Below, piece by piece: positions 7,009-15,983 of a stretch of DNA of 31,610 bases; positions within the stretch are counted from its first letter, which is position 1; each line of letters starts with the position of its first letter. The position numbers and the translations under genes are program-made. Origin of the DNA: Saprospiraceae bacterium UBA6168 (GTDB lineage Bacteria > Bacteroidota > Bacteroidia > Chitinophagales > Saprospiraceae); assembly GCA_002435785.1 (NCBI GenBank), contig DIUC01000021.1:1-31610 (forward strand). Direction: 5' to 3'. The notes under the pieces are model-generated. The model was not told where the DNA came from, did not search any database, and worked only from the letters and a program-made list of their open reading frames with translations.

Positions 7009-8289
7009 CTAAAAAAGCTGCATTTGCAACAGATAAACCCCCACACCTGCGAAATACCCCAACAGGGCCAGCAGGCTGATTTTTTTCAAGTACCAGATGA
7101 AGTTTATCTGCTCCATGCCCATCGCCGCTACACCTGCCGCCGAACCAATGATGAGCGCACTACCACCCGTGCCAGCACAGTAAGCAAGGAACAGCCAAAA
7201 ACTGTGGTCGGTTGGGTATTGCTCCAGTGAGTACATGCCCTGGGCGGCCGCTACCAATGGCACGTTGTCAACGATGGAGGAAAGTAGTCCGATGGCCACC
7301 ACGATTACGTTTTCGTTCCCGATGGCATTGGCGAGCCAGACGGCCATTTCCTTCAACATGCCCGCCGATTGCAGCGCAGAAATGGCCACTAATATGCCGA
7401 GGAAGAACAGGACGCTGGCAGCGTCAATTTTCCGCAGGGCATGAACCACCGACAGTGCGCCTTTTTCCTCAAGGTCTTTATTGTGGTGCAATAGCTCCGT
7501 GACTACCCAAAGCACACCGAGCGACAGCAACATGCCCATGAACGGGGGCAAGTGCGTCACGGTCTTGAAGATAGGAACGAACAACAGTCCGCCCAGCCCG
7601 AGGTAGAAAACGATGTTGCGCTCCCTTGCCGTCGTATTGCTTTTTTCGGGCTTAATGGCGACTTGAGGCAGGGTAGGGGCCTCTTTTTTCACCTGCCACG
7701 TCAAGTACAAAAGTGGCACCGCCAGGCAGGCCACGCTGGGCAGAAATACATTTAGGACAATCGACCCAGCGCTGATTTGGTTGCCAATCCAGAGCATGGT
7801 GGTGGTCACATCTCCCAGAGGCGACCATGCCCCGCCCGCATTTGCCGCCACGACGATGATGCCCGCAAAGAACAGGCGGTCTTTTTGGTCGCTCAGTATT
7901 TTGCGCATCAGCGAAACCATGACAATGGTGGTGGTTAGGTTGTCGAGGGCTGCCGAGAGGAAGAAGGTGATGAACCCAACCATCCAGAGCAGCTTAGTGG
8001 GGCTGTCAGTCTTTATTCGGTCGGTGATGAGTTGGAAGCCATCGTGAGCGTCAATCAATTCCACGATGACCATTGCGCCAAGCAAGAAAAAGAGGATGCC
8101 GGACAGCTCGCCCATGTGTTCTTCCAGTTGGTGGTTGATTACATGGGAATCGTTGCTGAAAAGCACGAAAATCGTCCAGCAAAGCACTCCTGTAATGAGC
8201 GCCGAAGCGGCTTTGTTGATTTTGATGGGGTGCTCGAAAGCGATGGCTGCATAGCCCAAAACAAAGGTGACTGCAAGCAGTATTTCCAT
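7009..8289 (-). CDS. nhaD: Na+/H+ antiporter, NhaD type
   Basis: An inner-membrane sodium/proton antiporter of the ion transporter superfamily, used in pH and sodium homeostasis. The 426 residues form about 11-12 hydrophobic helices. Blocks typical of NhaD include the early LGYAAIAFEHPIKINKAASA, the helix-loop ALDNLTTTIVMVSL, the loop NAGGAWSPLGDVTTTMLW, and late repeats of the same kind (SSIVDNVPLVAAAQGMY and AGTGGSALIIGSAAG). Asp and Asn residues in the SALDN and SIVDN loops are the expected ion-site positions. The length matches the family. It is read in the same direction as the CvfB-like gene 183 nt upstream; a weak 8-bp inverted repeat (8389-8396/8413-8420) lies in that gap. Confidence 0.93.
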   Translation of the reverse strand: MEILLAVTFVLGYAAIAFEHPIKINKAASALITGVLCWTIFVLFSNDSHVINHQLEEHMGELSGILFFLLGAMVIVELIDAHDGFQLITDRIKTDSPTKLLWMVGFITFFLSAALDNLTTTIVMVSLMRKILSDQKDRLFFAGIIVVAANAGGAWSPLGDVTTTMLWIGNQISAGSIVLNVFLPSVACLAVPLLYLTWQVKKEAPTLPQVAIKPEKSNTTARERNIVFYLGLGGLLFVPIFKTVTHLPPFMGMLLSLGVLWVVTELLHHNKDLEEKGALSVVHALRKIDAASVLFFLGILVAISALQSAGMLKEMAVWLANAIGNENVIVVAIGLLSSIVDNVPLVAAAQGMYSLEQYPTDHSFWLFLAYCAGTGGSALIIGSAAGVAAMGMEQINFIWYLKKISLLALLGYFAGVGVYLLQMQLF

Positions 8290-8471
8290 AAATTAGCGTT
8301 TGGTTAAGGGGCAAATAAAGAGAAACCTATTGGAAAAATCTGCATTTGGCTTTTATTTTACCAATAACTTTTGAGTTTGGCGGCGGCGATACCCTGCCTA
8401 ATTGCCTGAAAACAGGGTATTGGCAAATGAGCCTGTGGGGTTCAAATGCCATTGGCAACAACCTGACAAGG

Positions 8472-9347
8472 TTAGACGGAATCTCCTTTTTCCCTCTTTT
8501 TTTCCTTTTTTTCTTTCAAATAAATCCCATCCTCCTCAATCCGCACTAACCGCTGTTTGTACAGGCCGCCCAGCGTCATCTTGAAGGTCTTTTTGCTCAT
8601 TTCAAAAACCCGGATGATGTCCTCCGGGCTGCTCTTGTCAGTGAAGGGTAGGAAGCCGTTGTTGGCCATGAGCTTGGCCAAAAGTTTTTGGGAATAGGTC
8701 TCGACCTTGCCGTAGCCGGGCCGCTGCAGCGATATATCCAATTTGCCATCGGGTCGAATGGTCTTTACGAATCCCTTGCGCTCGTCGCCCCGCTCCACCC
8801 GCTCGAATAGCTCGTTTTCATAAACGAGGCCCCGGTAGCGGTGGTTGACGATGACGTTCACGCCGAGGTCGGTGGGGTCGTCAATGATGAGGTCCACGGC
8901 TTGGCCTTGCTTGAGGTCAATGTCCTCCTTCTCCAAAAACTTCTGGTAGCGCCCGCTGGCCACCAGGCGCTCCGTTTTTTCATCCAAAAAAAGGTGGACC
9001 ATGTACCAACCACCGACGGACATGCGCCCCGGCTGCTCCTTGAACGGTACCATGAGGTCCTTCTCTAAGCCCCAATCGAGGAAAGCGCCCACGTTGTTCA
9101 CTTCCCGCACCTGGAGGCAAGCGAACTCGTCGAGCTTTATCCTTGGCTCGGTGGTGGTGGCGGTGATGCGGTCTTCCGAGTCCTTAAAGATGAACACCCG
9201 TAGGTACTGTCCTTCCTCCAGGCCTTCCTCTGGGATGAACTTGTTGGGCAGCAGCACTTCCCTGGTGCCTTCCCGGTCGGTCAGGTAGATGCCGTTGTCC
9301 GTTTGCCGGACGGCCCGCAGGCGGTTGAATTTGCCGAGGGTAATCAT
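8472..9347 (-). CDS. CvfB-like S1 RNA-binding protein
   Basis: A 291-residue cytoplasmic protein. It shows tandem S1-like beta-barrels in the first three quarters (for example ACLQVREVNNVGAFLDWGLE at about 94-113) and a C-terminal winged-helix part at about 225-280 (NGFLPFTDKSSPEDIIRVF then SKKTFKMTLGGLYKQRLV). This order matches CvfB/YitL, an RNA-binding factor affecting virulence gene expression in staphylococci. No physiological role is established in Bacteroidota. The Lys/Glu-rich tail (KEKKEKKREKG) is unusual but plausible. It starts 69 nt after the panC stop and is probably co-transcribed with panC. Confidence 0.88.
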   Translation of the reverse strand: MITLGKFNRLRAVRQTDNGIYLTDREGTREVLLPNKFIPEEGLEEGQYLRVFIFKDSEDRITATTTEPRIKLDEFACLQVREVNNVGAFLDWGLEKDLMVPFKEQPGRMSVGGWYMVHLFLDEKTERLVASGRYQKFLEKEDIDLKQGQAVDLIIDDPTDLGVNVIVNHRYRGLVYENELFERVERGDERKGFVKTIRPDGKLDISLQRPGYGKVETYSQKLLAKLMANNGFLPFTDKSSPEDIIRVFEMSKKTFKMTLGGLYKQRLVRIEEDGIYLKEKKEKKREKGDSV

Positions 9348-9416
9348 GGTTGGATTGTTGAATTTGCTTGTTCCATTAGGTAAAGTTGCCGGTAAATGAT
9401 TTTCGAGAAAAAAGCC

Positions 9417-10268
9417 TTAATTCGTTTTCATCACCACATTGTCGATCAACCGAACGGCCCCAAGTCGCACGGCAGTGCAGGCAACCACCAGCCCGTGGTC
9501 TTCAAATGCGAGGATTGGTTCAAGGGTGTCGCCGTCCACAATTTCAAAATACTCAGGCTCCATGCCCGTCACCGATAGCGAGTGGAGCGCAGCCGCTTTT
9601 AATGTGGCTGGCGGATGGCTGTGCATTTGGGCCTTTGCCTCACTGAGGGCTTGAAAAATCAGCGGGGCAAGTGCTCGTTGTGATGGAGTCAGCAGCGTGT
9701 TTCGGCTGCTCATGGCGAGGCCGTCGGGCTCCCGCACGGTTTCGCACATGTGCAGCTTTGCGGACAAGCCCAATTGCGAGAGCATTTCTTGTACGATAGC
9801 AAATTGCTGAAAGTCTTTTTGCCCCATGAAAAGCTGGTCGGGCTGGACGATGTCGAGCAGCCGCTTCACCACCTGTGCCATTCCAGCGAAGTGGCCCGGA
9901 CGGTGCGCACCTTCCATCAGCTTGTCCAGCGCCCCGAATTCCAAGTGGAGCGGGGACTGCTTGCCATTGGGGTACACCTCTGCCACATCGGGCATAAAGA
10001 GTACGGAGCAACCGCTTTCTATCAGCAGGGCAATGTCGCTTTCAGGTGTGCGTGGGTACTTCGCCAAGTCGTTTGCCTCGTTGAACTGGGTCGGGTTAAC
10101 GAAGATGCTGCAAACGGTGCAGGTAGTCTCAGTCGCCGATTTGCGCACCAAAGAGGCATGGCCTTGGTGAAGGGCGCCCATGGTTGGCACAAATCCTATG
10201 CGCTTGCCCTCCCGTTTTCGAGCGTCCAAGTGGTGGCGCAGGTCGGCTACTTTTTTGAACAAATACAT
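9417..10268 (-). CDS. panC: Pantoate--beta-alanine ligase (pantothenate synthetase)
   Basis: Joins pantoate and beta-alanine with ATP to make pantothenate, the last step before coenzyme A synthesis proper. The 283 residues contain the nucleotidyltransferase HxGH motif in PTMGALHQGH (28-37), the substrate-binding FVNPTQF (56-62), MGQKD (148-152) and the KMSKS-like MSSRN (186-190), all in canonical order. The length is normal. It is divergent from the glycogen-synthase-like gene across a 370-bp region that has one candidate -7 element for each direction. Confidence 0.97.
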   Translation of the reverse strand: MYLFKKVADLRHHLDARKREGKRIGFVPTMGALHQGHASLVRKSATETTCTVCSIFVNPTQFNEANDLAKYPRTPESDIALLIESGCSVLFMPDVAEVYPNGKQSPLHLEFGALDKLMEGAHRPGHFAGMAQVVKRLLDIVQPDQLFMGQKDFQQFAIVQEMLSQLGLSAKLHMCETVREPDGLAMSSRNTLLTPSQRALAPLIFQALSEAKAQMHSHPPATLKAAALHSLSVTGMEPEYFEIVDGDTLEPILAFEDHGLVVACTAVRLGAVRLIDNVVMKTN

Positions 10269-10344
10269 GATTGTCAGTTGGTTGAAGCCCGACGGCGATG
10301 CGCCTGACTTTGTCCGATTTGTTTGGGCAATTGTGGAAAACGGG

Positions 10345-10352
10345 CAAAAGTA
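10345..10352 (-). promoter_or_regulatory. Putative -7 promoter element for panC
   Basis: The minus strand reads TACTTTTG, matching TAnnTTTG, 77 nt before the panC start. The rest of 10353-10580 contains no gene or repeat that I can identify. Confidence 0.4.
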
Positions 10353-10580
10353 GCCGTTTTTGCAAAGTTGGCCCTATGGGAAAAGCAACTTCGGGGCGGG
10401 CCGTGGTGATTTTGGCAAATGCGGCAGTGCATTGGTTTCGCCGAAGTGGGTGCTGAGGTTGGTGCCTTGGCCGCCAAAAGATTGTTTTGCGCCCATTCTA
10501 AAGCCATACTGGCGGCTGGGCTAAGGGTTGTGAAAATTTTTATGTGGCCAGAAGGTGCATTAGTCCGCATTTTTTTTTAG

Positions 10581-10588
10581 TATCTTTG
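10581..10588 (+). promoter_or_regulatory. -7 promoter element for the glycogen-synthase-like gene
   Basis: TATCTTTG is an exact TAnnTTTG match 50 nt before the ATG. It is preceded by a T-run and followed by an A-rich leader. Confidence 0.55.
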
Positions 10589-10638
10589 CAGCCAAGTTCA
10601 TTGAGAAGTATTTTTTTCAAAAAAAAACTCAAAACAAC

Positions 10639-11463
10639 ATGGTAGAAAAGAAGAAGCTTTTGTTTGTGACGCAGGAGTTGGACCCCTACACGGCCATCAC
10701 GGAGGTGTCAGAAATTGTGAAAAAACTGCCGGAATATGCCCAATCCAATGGCATGGAAATACGGGTACTGATGCCCAGGTACGGGGTTATCAACGAGCGC
10801 AGGCACCGTTTGCACGAAGTGGTGCGGCTTTCGGGAATGAACATTATCGTTGACGACGACGACTATCCTTTGATAATAAAGGTGGCCTCGCTCCCCGGTG
10901 CAAGGCTCCAGGTTTACTTTCTGGACAACGACGATTTCTTCAAGCGCAAGACTGGTTTTGCGGACGACAACGGGAATCCCTACGAGGACAATCCCGACCG
11001 CATGATTTTCTTCTGCAAGGGCGTGATTGAAACGGTGCGCAAGTTCGGCTGGCCACCCGACATCATCCATTGCCACGGCTGGATGACGAGCCTCATCCCG
11101 ATGTACATCCGGGAGGCTTACAAAACCGAGCCGCTGTTCCAAAATTCTAAGATTATCTATTCAGCATACGACTCTGAAATGGACACCCATTTCTCCGATG
11201 CATTTATCGAGAAGGCCAGCATCAACAACCTCAACCGCAGCGACCTTGATGCCTACTTGAACGAAGGCGCTGTGTTCTTGCACAAAGGTGCCATCACTTA
11301 CTCCGATGCCATCATACGAGGCAGTGAGCACTTGCCCGACGACGTGGAGCAACTCATCATCGAGTCTGGCAAACCAGCACTTGCCTTCCACGGCGAGGAG
11401 GACATGCTGCCAGCCTACATGGAGTTCTACAACTCAATGCTGGTGGAAGAGGAGGCAGTTTGA
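10639..11463 (+). CDS. Short glycogen/starch synthase-like protein (GT5 N-terminal domain only)
   Basis: The 274 residues cover only the N-terminal Rossmann domain of the GT5 glycogen synthase fold. Recognisable blocks are an initial strand (KKLLFVTQELDPY), MPRYGVI at about 50-56, the acidic strand region LQVYFLDNDDFF, and the domain signature DIIHCHGWMTSLIPMYI (about 140-156). Two things are missing. There is no K-x-G-G-L motif near the N-terminus, where TAITEVSEI stands instead, and there is no C-terminal GT-B domain, so the family's nucleotide-sugar site is incomplete. Databases annotate such Bacteroidota proteins as glycogen synthase. I would not assign that catalysis. It lies next to panC and DUF4270, an arrangement I recall as recurrent in the phylum. 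Confidence 0.8.
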   Translation: MVEKKKLLFVTQELDPYTAITEVSEIVKKLPEYAQSNGMEIRVLMPRYGVINERRHRLHEVVRLSGMNIIVDDDDYPLIIKVASLPGARLQVYFLDNDDFFKRKTGFADDNGNPYEDNPDRMIFFCKGVIETVRKFGWPPDIIHCHGWMTSLIPMYIREAYKTEPLFQNSKIIYSAYDSEMDTHFSDAFIEKASINNLNRSDLDAYLNEGAVFLHKGAITYSDAIIRGSEHLPDDVEQLIIESGKPALAFHGEEDMLPAYMEFYNSMLVEEEAV

Positions 11464-11471
11464 TGCGAAAA

Positions 11472-11533
11472 GTCATTGGACATTGGTCATGTCGTCACCG
11501 TTTTTCGGGGGCAAATGACCAATGGCCAACTGA
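11472..11533. repeat. TCATTGG-word palindrome
   Basis: GTCATTGGACATTGGTCAT (11472-11490) pairs with the segment at 11514-11533 (ATGACCAATGGCCAACTGAC) with one bulge and two mismatches. It lies 9 nt after the stop of the glycogen-synthase-like gene and upstream of DUF4270. Confidence 0.8.
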
Positions 11534-11634
11534 CAAGTTCGTTATTCCAGCAATCCTTCAAGCAACCTTTTGACTTGCCATCAACACTTTCCTTTCGACA
11601 TTTTTTCAGAAAAAATCACCGGCTTCCTTTACGC

Positions 11635-12987
11635 ATGAATAAACTAATCAACTCAGCATTTTTGTTGCTGACAATTTCCCTCATTGCCTTGTTTTCTTGC
11701 AACGACCCGTCATCCCTCGGCTCTGACCTACTTTCTGGCGACCAATTGGACACGGAGTTTACCGACACGCTCACCTTGAGGGCACGTACAGTCCCCAACG
11801 ACTCGCTCACCGTATGGGGGCCGGGTGTCAATGGGGTCGTCTTCCAGAATTTCGCATTTGGCGACTTTCAAGACCCCGTATTCGGCAGGACGGTGTCCAG
11901 CATTTATGCACAGGTGGTCACCAATGCAAGCCCTCCAAAATTCAAGAAAGGAACCAGTGTGCTCGACTCTGTCGTGCTGACATTGGCCTACAATGCCGAC
12001 CTCAGCTATGGTAAAATAGACGAGCCATTCACCATCGAGGTCTATGAAATGAGCGAGTCCTTGGATGCAAAAAAGAAGTACTTGGCCAGCGATAGCTTTT
12101 CGGTGAAACCAACCCCGATTGCGGTGCACACTTTTGTACCTAACACCAAGGACAGTTTGACCGTCATGGAAATCAATGCCGACACCGCCAGATCAGTAAG
12201 GGTGCCACCCCAACTTCGCATCCGTTTGGACACCGCTTTTGCCGGCCCAATCTTCCGGCTGGACTCAATGACGCTGGCAAATGATACCAGCTTCTTGCAG
12301 TTTTTCAAGGGCATTTGGCTCAAACCTGCTTCTCAAAATGCAGGGCTGCTCAGCTTCATCATGCGGGGTGCGAACACCAACCTCCGGTTCTACTACAGTG
12401 ACGGCAATGCCAAGAAAAGCTATGACTTCCGCATCTTTTCTGGGAATCCCGTGGTGCTGCACCAGCGCAATTACTATGGCGGTTCGGTGGTCGAGGACTA
12501 TATCAGCCAGCCCGGCGAAAACCGAAACGATAGCCTCCTATTCATGCAGGGCTTGAATGGGGTGAACATTGAGTTTGAAATTCCGTATGCGGAATCATTG
12601 AAAGGCTTGATAATCAACAAGGCTGAGTTGATACTCCCAATTGTGGTGCTACCCGAAGACAACAGTATTTACAAACCTGTTCGTCAGGTATATGCCACGG
12701 TGAAGCTGACAGATACCAGCAGTGTCATTTTGGACGACATCTTCTATGCCACACGAAGCTACCCAAGCTCCGATTTCGGGGATTATTTTGGGGGAAAGGT
12801 AACGTCGTCCAACGACTACAGATTGAGCATTTCCGCCCATTTTCAGCGAATGGTCTCCGGGGACTCCGGCAACACTATGCGCTTCACAGCCCATTTTCGT
12901 ACCGAGCGGGCTGCCAGGGTGGTTCTCGGCGGGCCGACCCATTCGGCCATGCCAGCAAAACTACTAATCAGGTACACGAAATATTAA
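11635..12987 (+). CDS. DUF4270 family lipoprotein
   Basis: A 450-residue predicted lipoprotein. The start at ATG 11635 gives a signal peptide (MNKLINSAFLLLTISLIALFSC) with Cys22 in a lipobox. The opening NDPSSLGSDLL and the early threonine/serine-rich strand DTLTLRARTVPNDS are typical of DUF4270, a Bacteroidota-specific beta-rich family of unknown function. Later blocks such as VEDYISQPG and a C-terminal MRFTAHFRTERAARV also fit. The longer upstream frame (from 11476) runs through a palindrome and lacks a signal, so I reject that start. It lies between the glycogen-synthase-like gene and glmS, as I recall from other genomes of the phylum. It may be anchored in the outer membrane; the topology is inferred. 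Confidence 0.88.
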   Translation: MNKLINSAFLLLTISLIALFSCNDPSSLGSDLLSGDQLDTEFTDTLTLRARTVPNDSLTVWGPGVNGVVFQNFAFGDFQDPVFGRTVSSIYAQVVTNASPPKFKKGTSVLDSVVLTLAYNADLSYGKIDEPFTIEVYEMSESLDAKKKYLASDSFSVKPTPIAVHTFVPNTKDSLTVMEINADTARSVRVPPQLRIRLDTAFAGPIFRLDSMTLANDTSFLQFFKGIWLKPASQNAGLLSFIMRGANTNLRFYYSDGNAKKSYDFRIFSGNPVVLHQRNYYGGSVVEDYISQPGENRNDSLLFMQGLNGVNIEFEIPYAESLKGLIINKAELILPIVVLPEDNSIYKPVRQVYATVKLTDTSSVILDDIFYATRSYPSSDFGDYFGGKVTSSNDYRLSISAHFQRMVSGDSGNTMRFTAHFRTERAARVVLGGPTHSAMPAKLLIRYTKY

Positions 12988-13207
12988 GGGGTAATGTCCT
13001 CGAATGGATAGTGCCTAGAGCAATTGGCGATTCAAAAATTAATGTTTCTGCTAAGTAGAAATATTTGAATATTTTGCAATAATTTTCGCCGTCATTCTAA
13101 AAGCCATTGAACAAAACAGCATGGAGACACCTTGGCTATTTCGTGAATTAATTGATCAACATCCATTACCACACCATCATTTACCCACTTAATAATCACT
13201 TGAAATC

Positions 13208-15046
13208 ATGTGCGGAATAATCGCTTACATCGGCAAACATGAAGCCTACCCAATCCTTATCAAAGGACTTCAAAGGCTTGAGTACAGGGGTTACGACAGC
13301 GCTGGAATAGCGCTGATGAACGGCAGCCTCAATGTTTACAAGAAAAAAGGAAAAGTACAGGAACTGGTTGACTTTGCAAAAGACCTCAATACTTCTGGTA
13401 CTTCTGGCATCGGGCACACCCGCTGGGCTACCCACGGCAAACCCGACGACACCAATGCCCACCCGCATACCTCCGGCAATGGTCGCCTAACCCTCGTACA
13501 CAATGGCATCATTGAGAACTATGCCCTGATTAAACAGGCGCTCGAAAAAAAAGGGCACTCCTTTACATCTCAGACAGACACGGAGGTGCTTGTCCACCTC
13601 ATTGAAGAAGTTCAAAAGCAGGAGAACCTCCCCATTGAGGAAGCCGTGCGAGTAGCATTGACCCAAGTGGTCGGTGCCTATGCCATCGTCGTGCTTGACC
13701 GACAAGACCCTGACAAACTGGTAGCCGCCCGGAAGGGAAGCCCCTTGGTGATCGGCATTGGCGAGGACGAATTTTTCTTGGCCTCCGATGGCACCCCCAT
13801 TGTGGAGTACACCAAAAAAGTGATATACCTCGACGACGAACACATTGCTACCGTACACCGCAACGGCGAATACGAAATCCGCAACATTGACAACGAAGTC
13901 CACGCCCCCTTTGTGGATGAGTTGAACATGGAAATCGAGCGCATGGAAAAAGGCGGCTACGATTACTTTATGCTCAAGGAAATCTATGAACAGCCCACTA
14001 CCATCATGGACGCCATGCGCGGCCGCATCAGTGCGGAAGAAGGTTGGGTGCGGCTCGGCGGCATGGATGCCCATGTGCAGCAGGTCAAGAATGCACATCG
14101 GTTTATCATCCTCGGTTGTGGTACCTCTTGGCACGCCGGACTCATAGCGGAGTATCTCTTTGAAGACTTGGCCCGTATTCCTGTGGAAGTGGAGTATGCC
14201 TCCGAGTTCCGTTATCGCAACCCCGTCATCACGGACAAAGACGTGGTGATTGCCATATCGCAGTCCGGCGAGACTGCAGATACCTTTGCGGCATTGGAAT
14301 TGGCCAAGCGAAACGGCGCACTGCTCTATGGCATCGTGAACGTGGTCGGATCCTCCATCGCAAGGTTGACAGATGCTGGCTCCTACATCCACTGCGGCCC
14401 AGAAATCGGGGTGGCGTCCACCAAGGCTTTCACTGCACAAGTAACACTGCTAACCTTGATGGCCCTACAGCTTGGTAGGGAACGTGGCACCATCTCTGAC
14501 GAGTATTTCCAGACATTGCTGACCGAGTTGGAAAACATCCCTTCGAAAGTGGAAAAAATGCTCGGCAGCAATGAAAAAATCAAATACATCGCCGGGGAAA
14601 TCAAGGATTCTCCAAACGCGATGTACCTTGGCCGCGGCTACAACTTCCCGGTTGCGCTCGAAGGGGCGCTCAAGCTGAAGGAAATTTCCTACATACATGC
14701 CGAGGGATACCCGGCAGCCGAGATGAAGCATGGCCCGATCGCTCTCATTGACGAGAACATGCCGGTCGTCGTGATTGCCACAAACAAAAGCCTGAACGAC
14801 AAAATCGTTTCCAATATTCAGGAAGTAAAGGCCCGCAAAGGCATTGTGATTGCCATCATCACCGAGGGCGACCACGAGATAAACCGCATTGCGGATTACG
14901 TCATTGAGATACCAGAAACGGAGGAGCCATTCACGCCGCTACTTTCGGTCATCCCGTTGCAACTGCTCTCGTACCATATTGCGGTGATGCGCGGCTGCAA
15001 CGTGGACCAACCACGTAACCTTGCTAAATCAGTAACCGTAGAATAG
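13208..15046 (+). CDS. glmS: Glutamine--fructose-6-phosphate aminotransferase (isomerising)
   Basis: Makes glucosamine-6-phosphate from fructose-6-phosphate and glutamine, the entry step to UDP-GlcNAc and the cell wall. The 612 residues show an N-terminal glutaminase domain whose nucleophile is Cys2 (MCGIIAYIG), with GHTRWATHG and HNGIIENY. Two SIS sugar-isomerase domains follow, with GCGTSWHAG at about 303, SQSGETADT, and a second-domain EGYPAAEMKHGP. The C-terminus PRNLAKSVTVE is canonical. The length is normal. I see no glmS ribozyme or other structured leader in the 220 bp upstream, and no exact -7 promoter match. Confidence 0.98.
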   Translation: MCGIIAYIGKHEAYPILIKGLQRLEYRGYDSAGIALMNGSLNVYKKKGKVQELVDFAKDLNTSGTSGIGHTRWATHGKPDDTNAHPHTSGNGRLTLVHNGIIENYALIKQALEKKGHSFTSQTDTEVLVHLIEEVQKQENLPIEEAVRVALTQVVGAYAIVVLDRQDPDKLVAARKGSPLVIGIGEDEFFLASDGTPIVEYTKKVIYLDDEHIATVHRNGEYEIRNIDNEVHAPFVDELNMEIERMEKGGYDYFMLKEIYEQPTTIMDAMRGRISAEEGWVRLGGMDAHVQQVKNAHRFIILGCGTSWHAGLIAEYLFEDLARIPVEVEYASEFRYRNPVITDKDVVIAISQSGETADTFAALELAKRNGALLYGIVNVVGSSIARLTDAGSYIHCGPEIGVASTKAFTAQVTLLTLMALQLGRERGTISDEYFQTLLTELENIPSKVEKMLGSNEKIKYIAGEIKDSPNAMYLGRGYNFPVALEGALKLKEISYIHAEGYPAAEMKHGPIALIDENMPVVVIATNKSLNDKIVSNIQEVKARKGIVIAIITEGDHEINRIADYVIEIPETEEPFTPLLSVIPLQLLSYHIAVMRGCNVDQPRNLAKSVTVE

Positions 15047-15052
15047 GGACGA

Positions 15053-15084
15053 GGGACGAGGGATGAATTTTCATCCCTCGTCCC
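15053..15084. repeat. Perfect 15-bp inverted repeat after glmS
   Basis: GGGACGAGGGATGAA (15053-15067) and TTCATCCCTCGTCCC (15070-15084) pair perfectly with a 2-nt centre. The word GGGAYGA repeats every 7 bp on the left (from 15046) and its complement recurs to about 15098. It lacks a clear T-run, so a role as terminator is uncertain. Confidence 0.85.
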
Positions 15085-15105
15085 CAATCCCTCATCCCTT
15101 TTATA

Positions 15106-15825
15106 ATGGAGTATAACTCAAATAAAGAAGAACTCATCATTCCCGAATACGGCCGCAACGTGCAGGCCATGATACGCTATGCCAGGGAAATACCAGACCG
15201 GGCCACCCGCCAGCGGTTCATCGAGCAGATAGTGGGCCTGATGATGCAGATGCACCCTCAAAACCGTAACCTGGAGGATTATCGCGACAAAATGTGGAAG
15301 CACGTATTCCGCATCGCCGAGTATAACCTCGACGTGATGCCGCCAAACGGTGAAATACCCAAGCCAGAAGACAGCCGCAAGCGGCCAGAAAAAGTGCCTT
15401 ACCCGATAAAAGAAACAAGGTTCAGGCACTATGGCCACAATGTGCAGAAGCTGGTGGCAAGGGCACTCCAAATGGAGGAAGGCCCGAAAAAGGAAGGTTT
15501 TGTGCAGGTCATAGGCTCGTACATGAAGCTGGCCTACAAAACCTGGAATCGGGAGCATTACGTCAGCGATGACATCATCATTGACGACTTGGAGCACCTC
15601 TCCGGCGGCAAGCTCAAAGTCCTGGATGACGCATCGCTTGACAACCTCAGCCGCAACGGCATCATCCGTCGGCCTGGCGACCGCTCCGAGCGGGAGCGAG
15701 ACCGTGGCGGGCGCCAACAGCGTGGTGGCGGCGGCTCCGGCAGGGGTGGCAAAGACAACAACCGTAGTAGGGGCGGTGGTGGTGGCGGTGACCGTCAACA
15801 GCGCCGCAACCCAAGGCGCAAGTAG
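15106..15825 (+). CDS. DUF4290 protein with an RGG-rich tail
   Basis: A 239-residue protein. Residues 1 to about 185 match DUF4290, a Bacteroidota-specific helical domain of unknown function (YNSNKEELIIPEYGRNVQ at the start; HYGHNVQKL, then EHYVSDDIIIDDLEHLS). The last 45 or so residues are almost purely Arg, Gly, Gln and Asn in RGG/RGGGG blocks, then basic (RRNPRRK). RGG tails commonly bind RNA, so an RNA-associated role is plausible but inferred. It starts 59 nt after glmS with only the perfect palindrome between, and ends in a strong terminator, so glmS and this gene may share a transcript. Confidence 0.9.
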   Translation: MEYNSNKEELIIPEYGRNVQAMIRYAREIPDRATRQRFIEQIVGLMMQMHPQNRNLEDYRDKMWKHVFRIAEYNLDVMPPNGEIPKPEDSRKRPEKVPYPIKETRFRHYGHNVQKLVARALQMEEGPKKEGFVQVIGSYMKLAYKTWNREHYVSDDIIIDDLEHLSGGKLKVLDDASLDNLSRNGIIRRPGDRSERERDRGGRQQRGGGGSGRGGKDNNRSRGGGGGGDRQQRRNPRRK

Positions 15826-15849
15826 CGGTATATTTTCGATGATTACGGG

Positions 15850-15886
15850 ACGGGAAGACGGCAGTAGCCGCCTTCCCGTTTTTTTT
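15850..15886 (+). terminator. Terminator of the DUF4290 gene
   Basis: ACGGGAAG-A-CGGC (15850-15862) pairs with GCCG-C-CTTCCCGT (15867-15879) with a 4-nt loop AGTA and one internal mismatch. An eight-T run follows. Confidence 0.9.
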
Positions 15887-15983
15887 GGATAAAAAATCAA
15901 GCATGTTTAGTTGGAAGTCAATGAATTGTGGTTTATTTGACAATTGTTAAACAACCAATTCAAACAAAGCAAAACGAAGAAAA

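Noticed and set aside
13021..13207. glmS ribozyme or riboswitch leader
   Set aside because: No recognisable pseudoknot core sequences are present. The region is plain AT-rich DNA, and glmS ribozymes are known mainly from Firmicutes and relatives.
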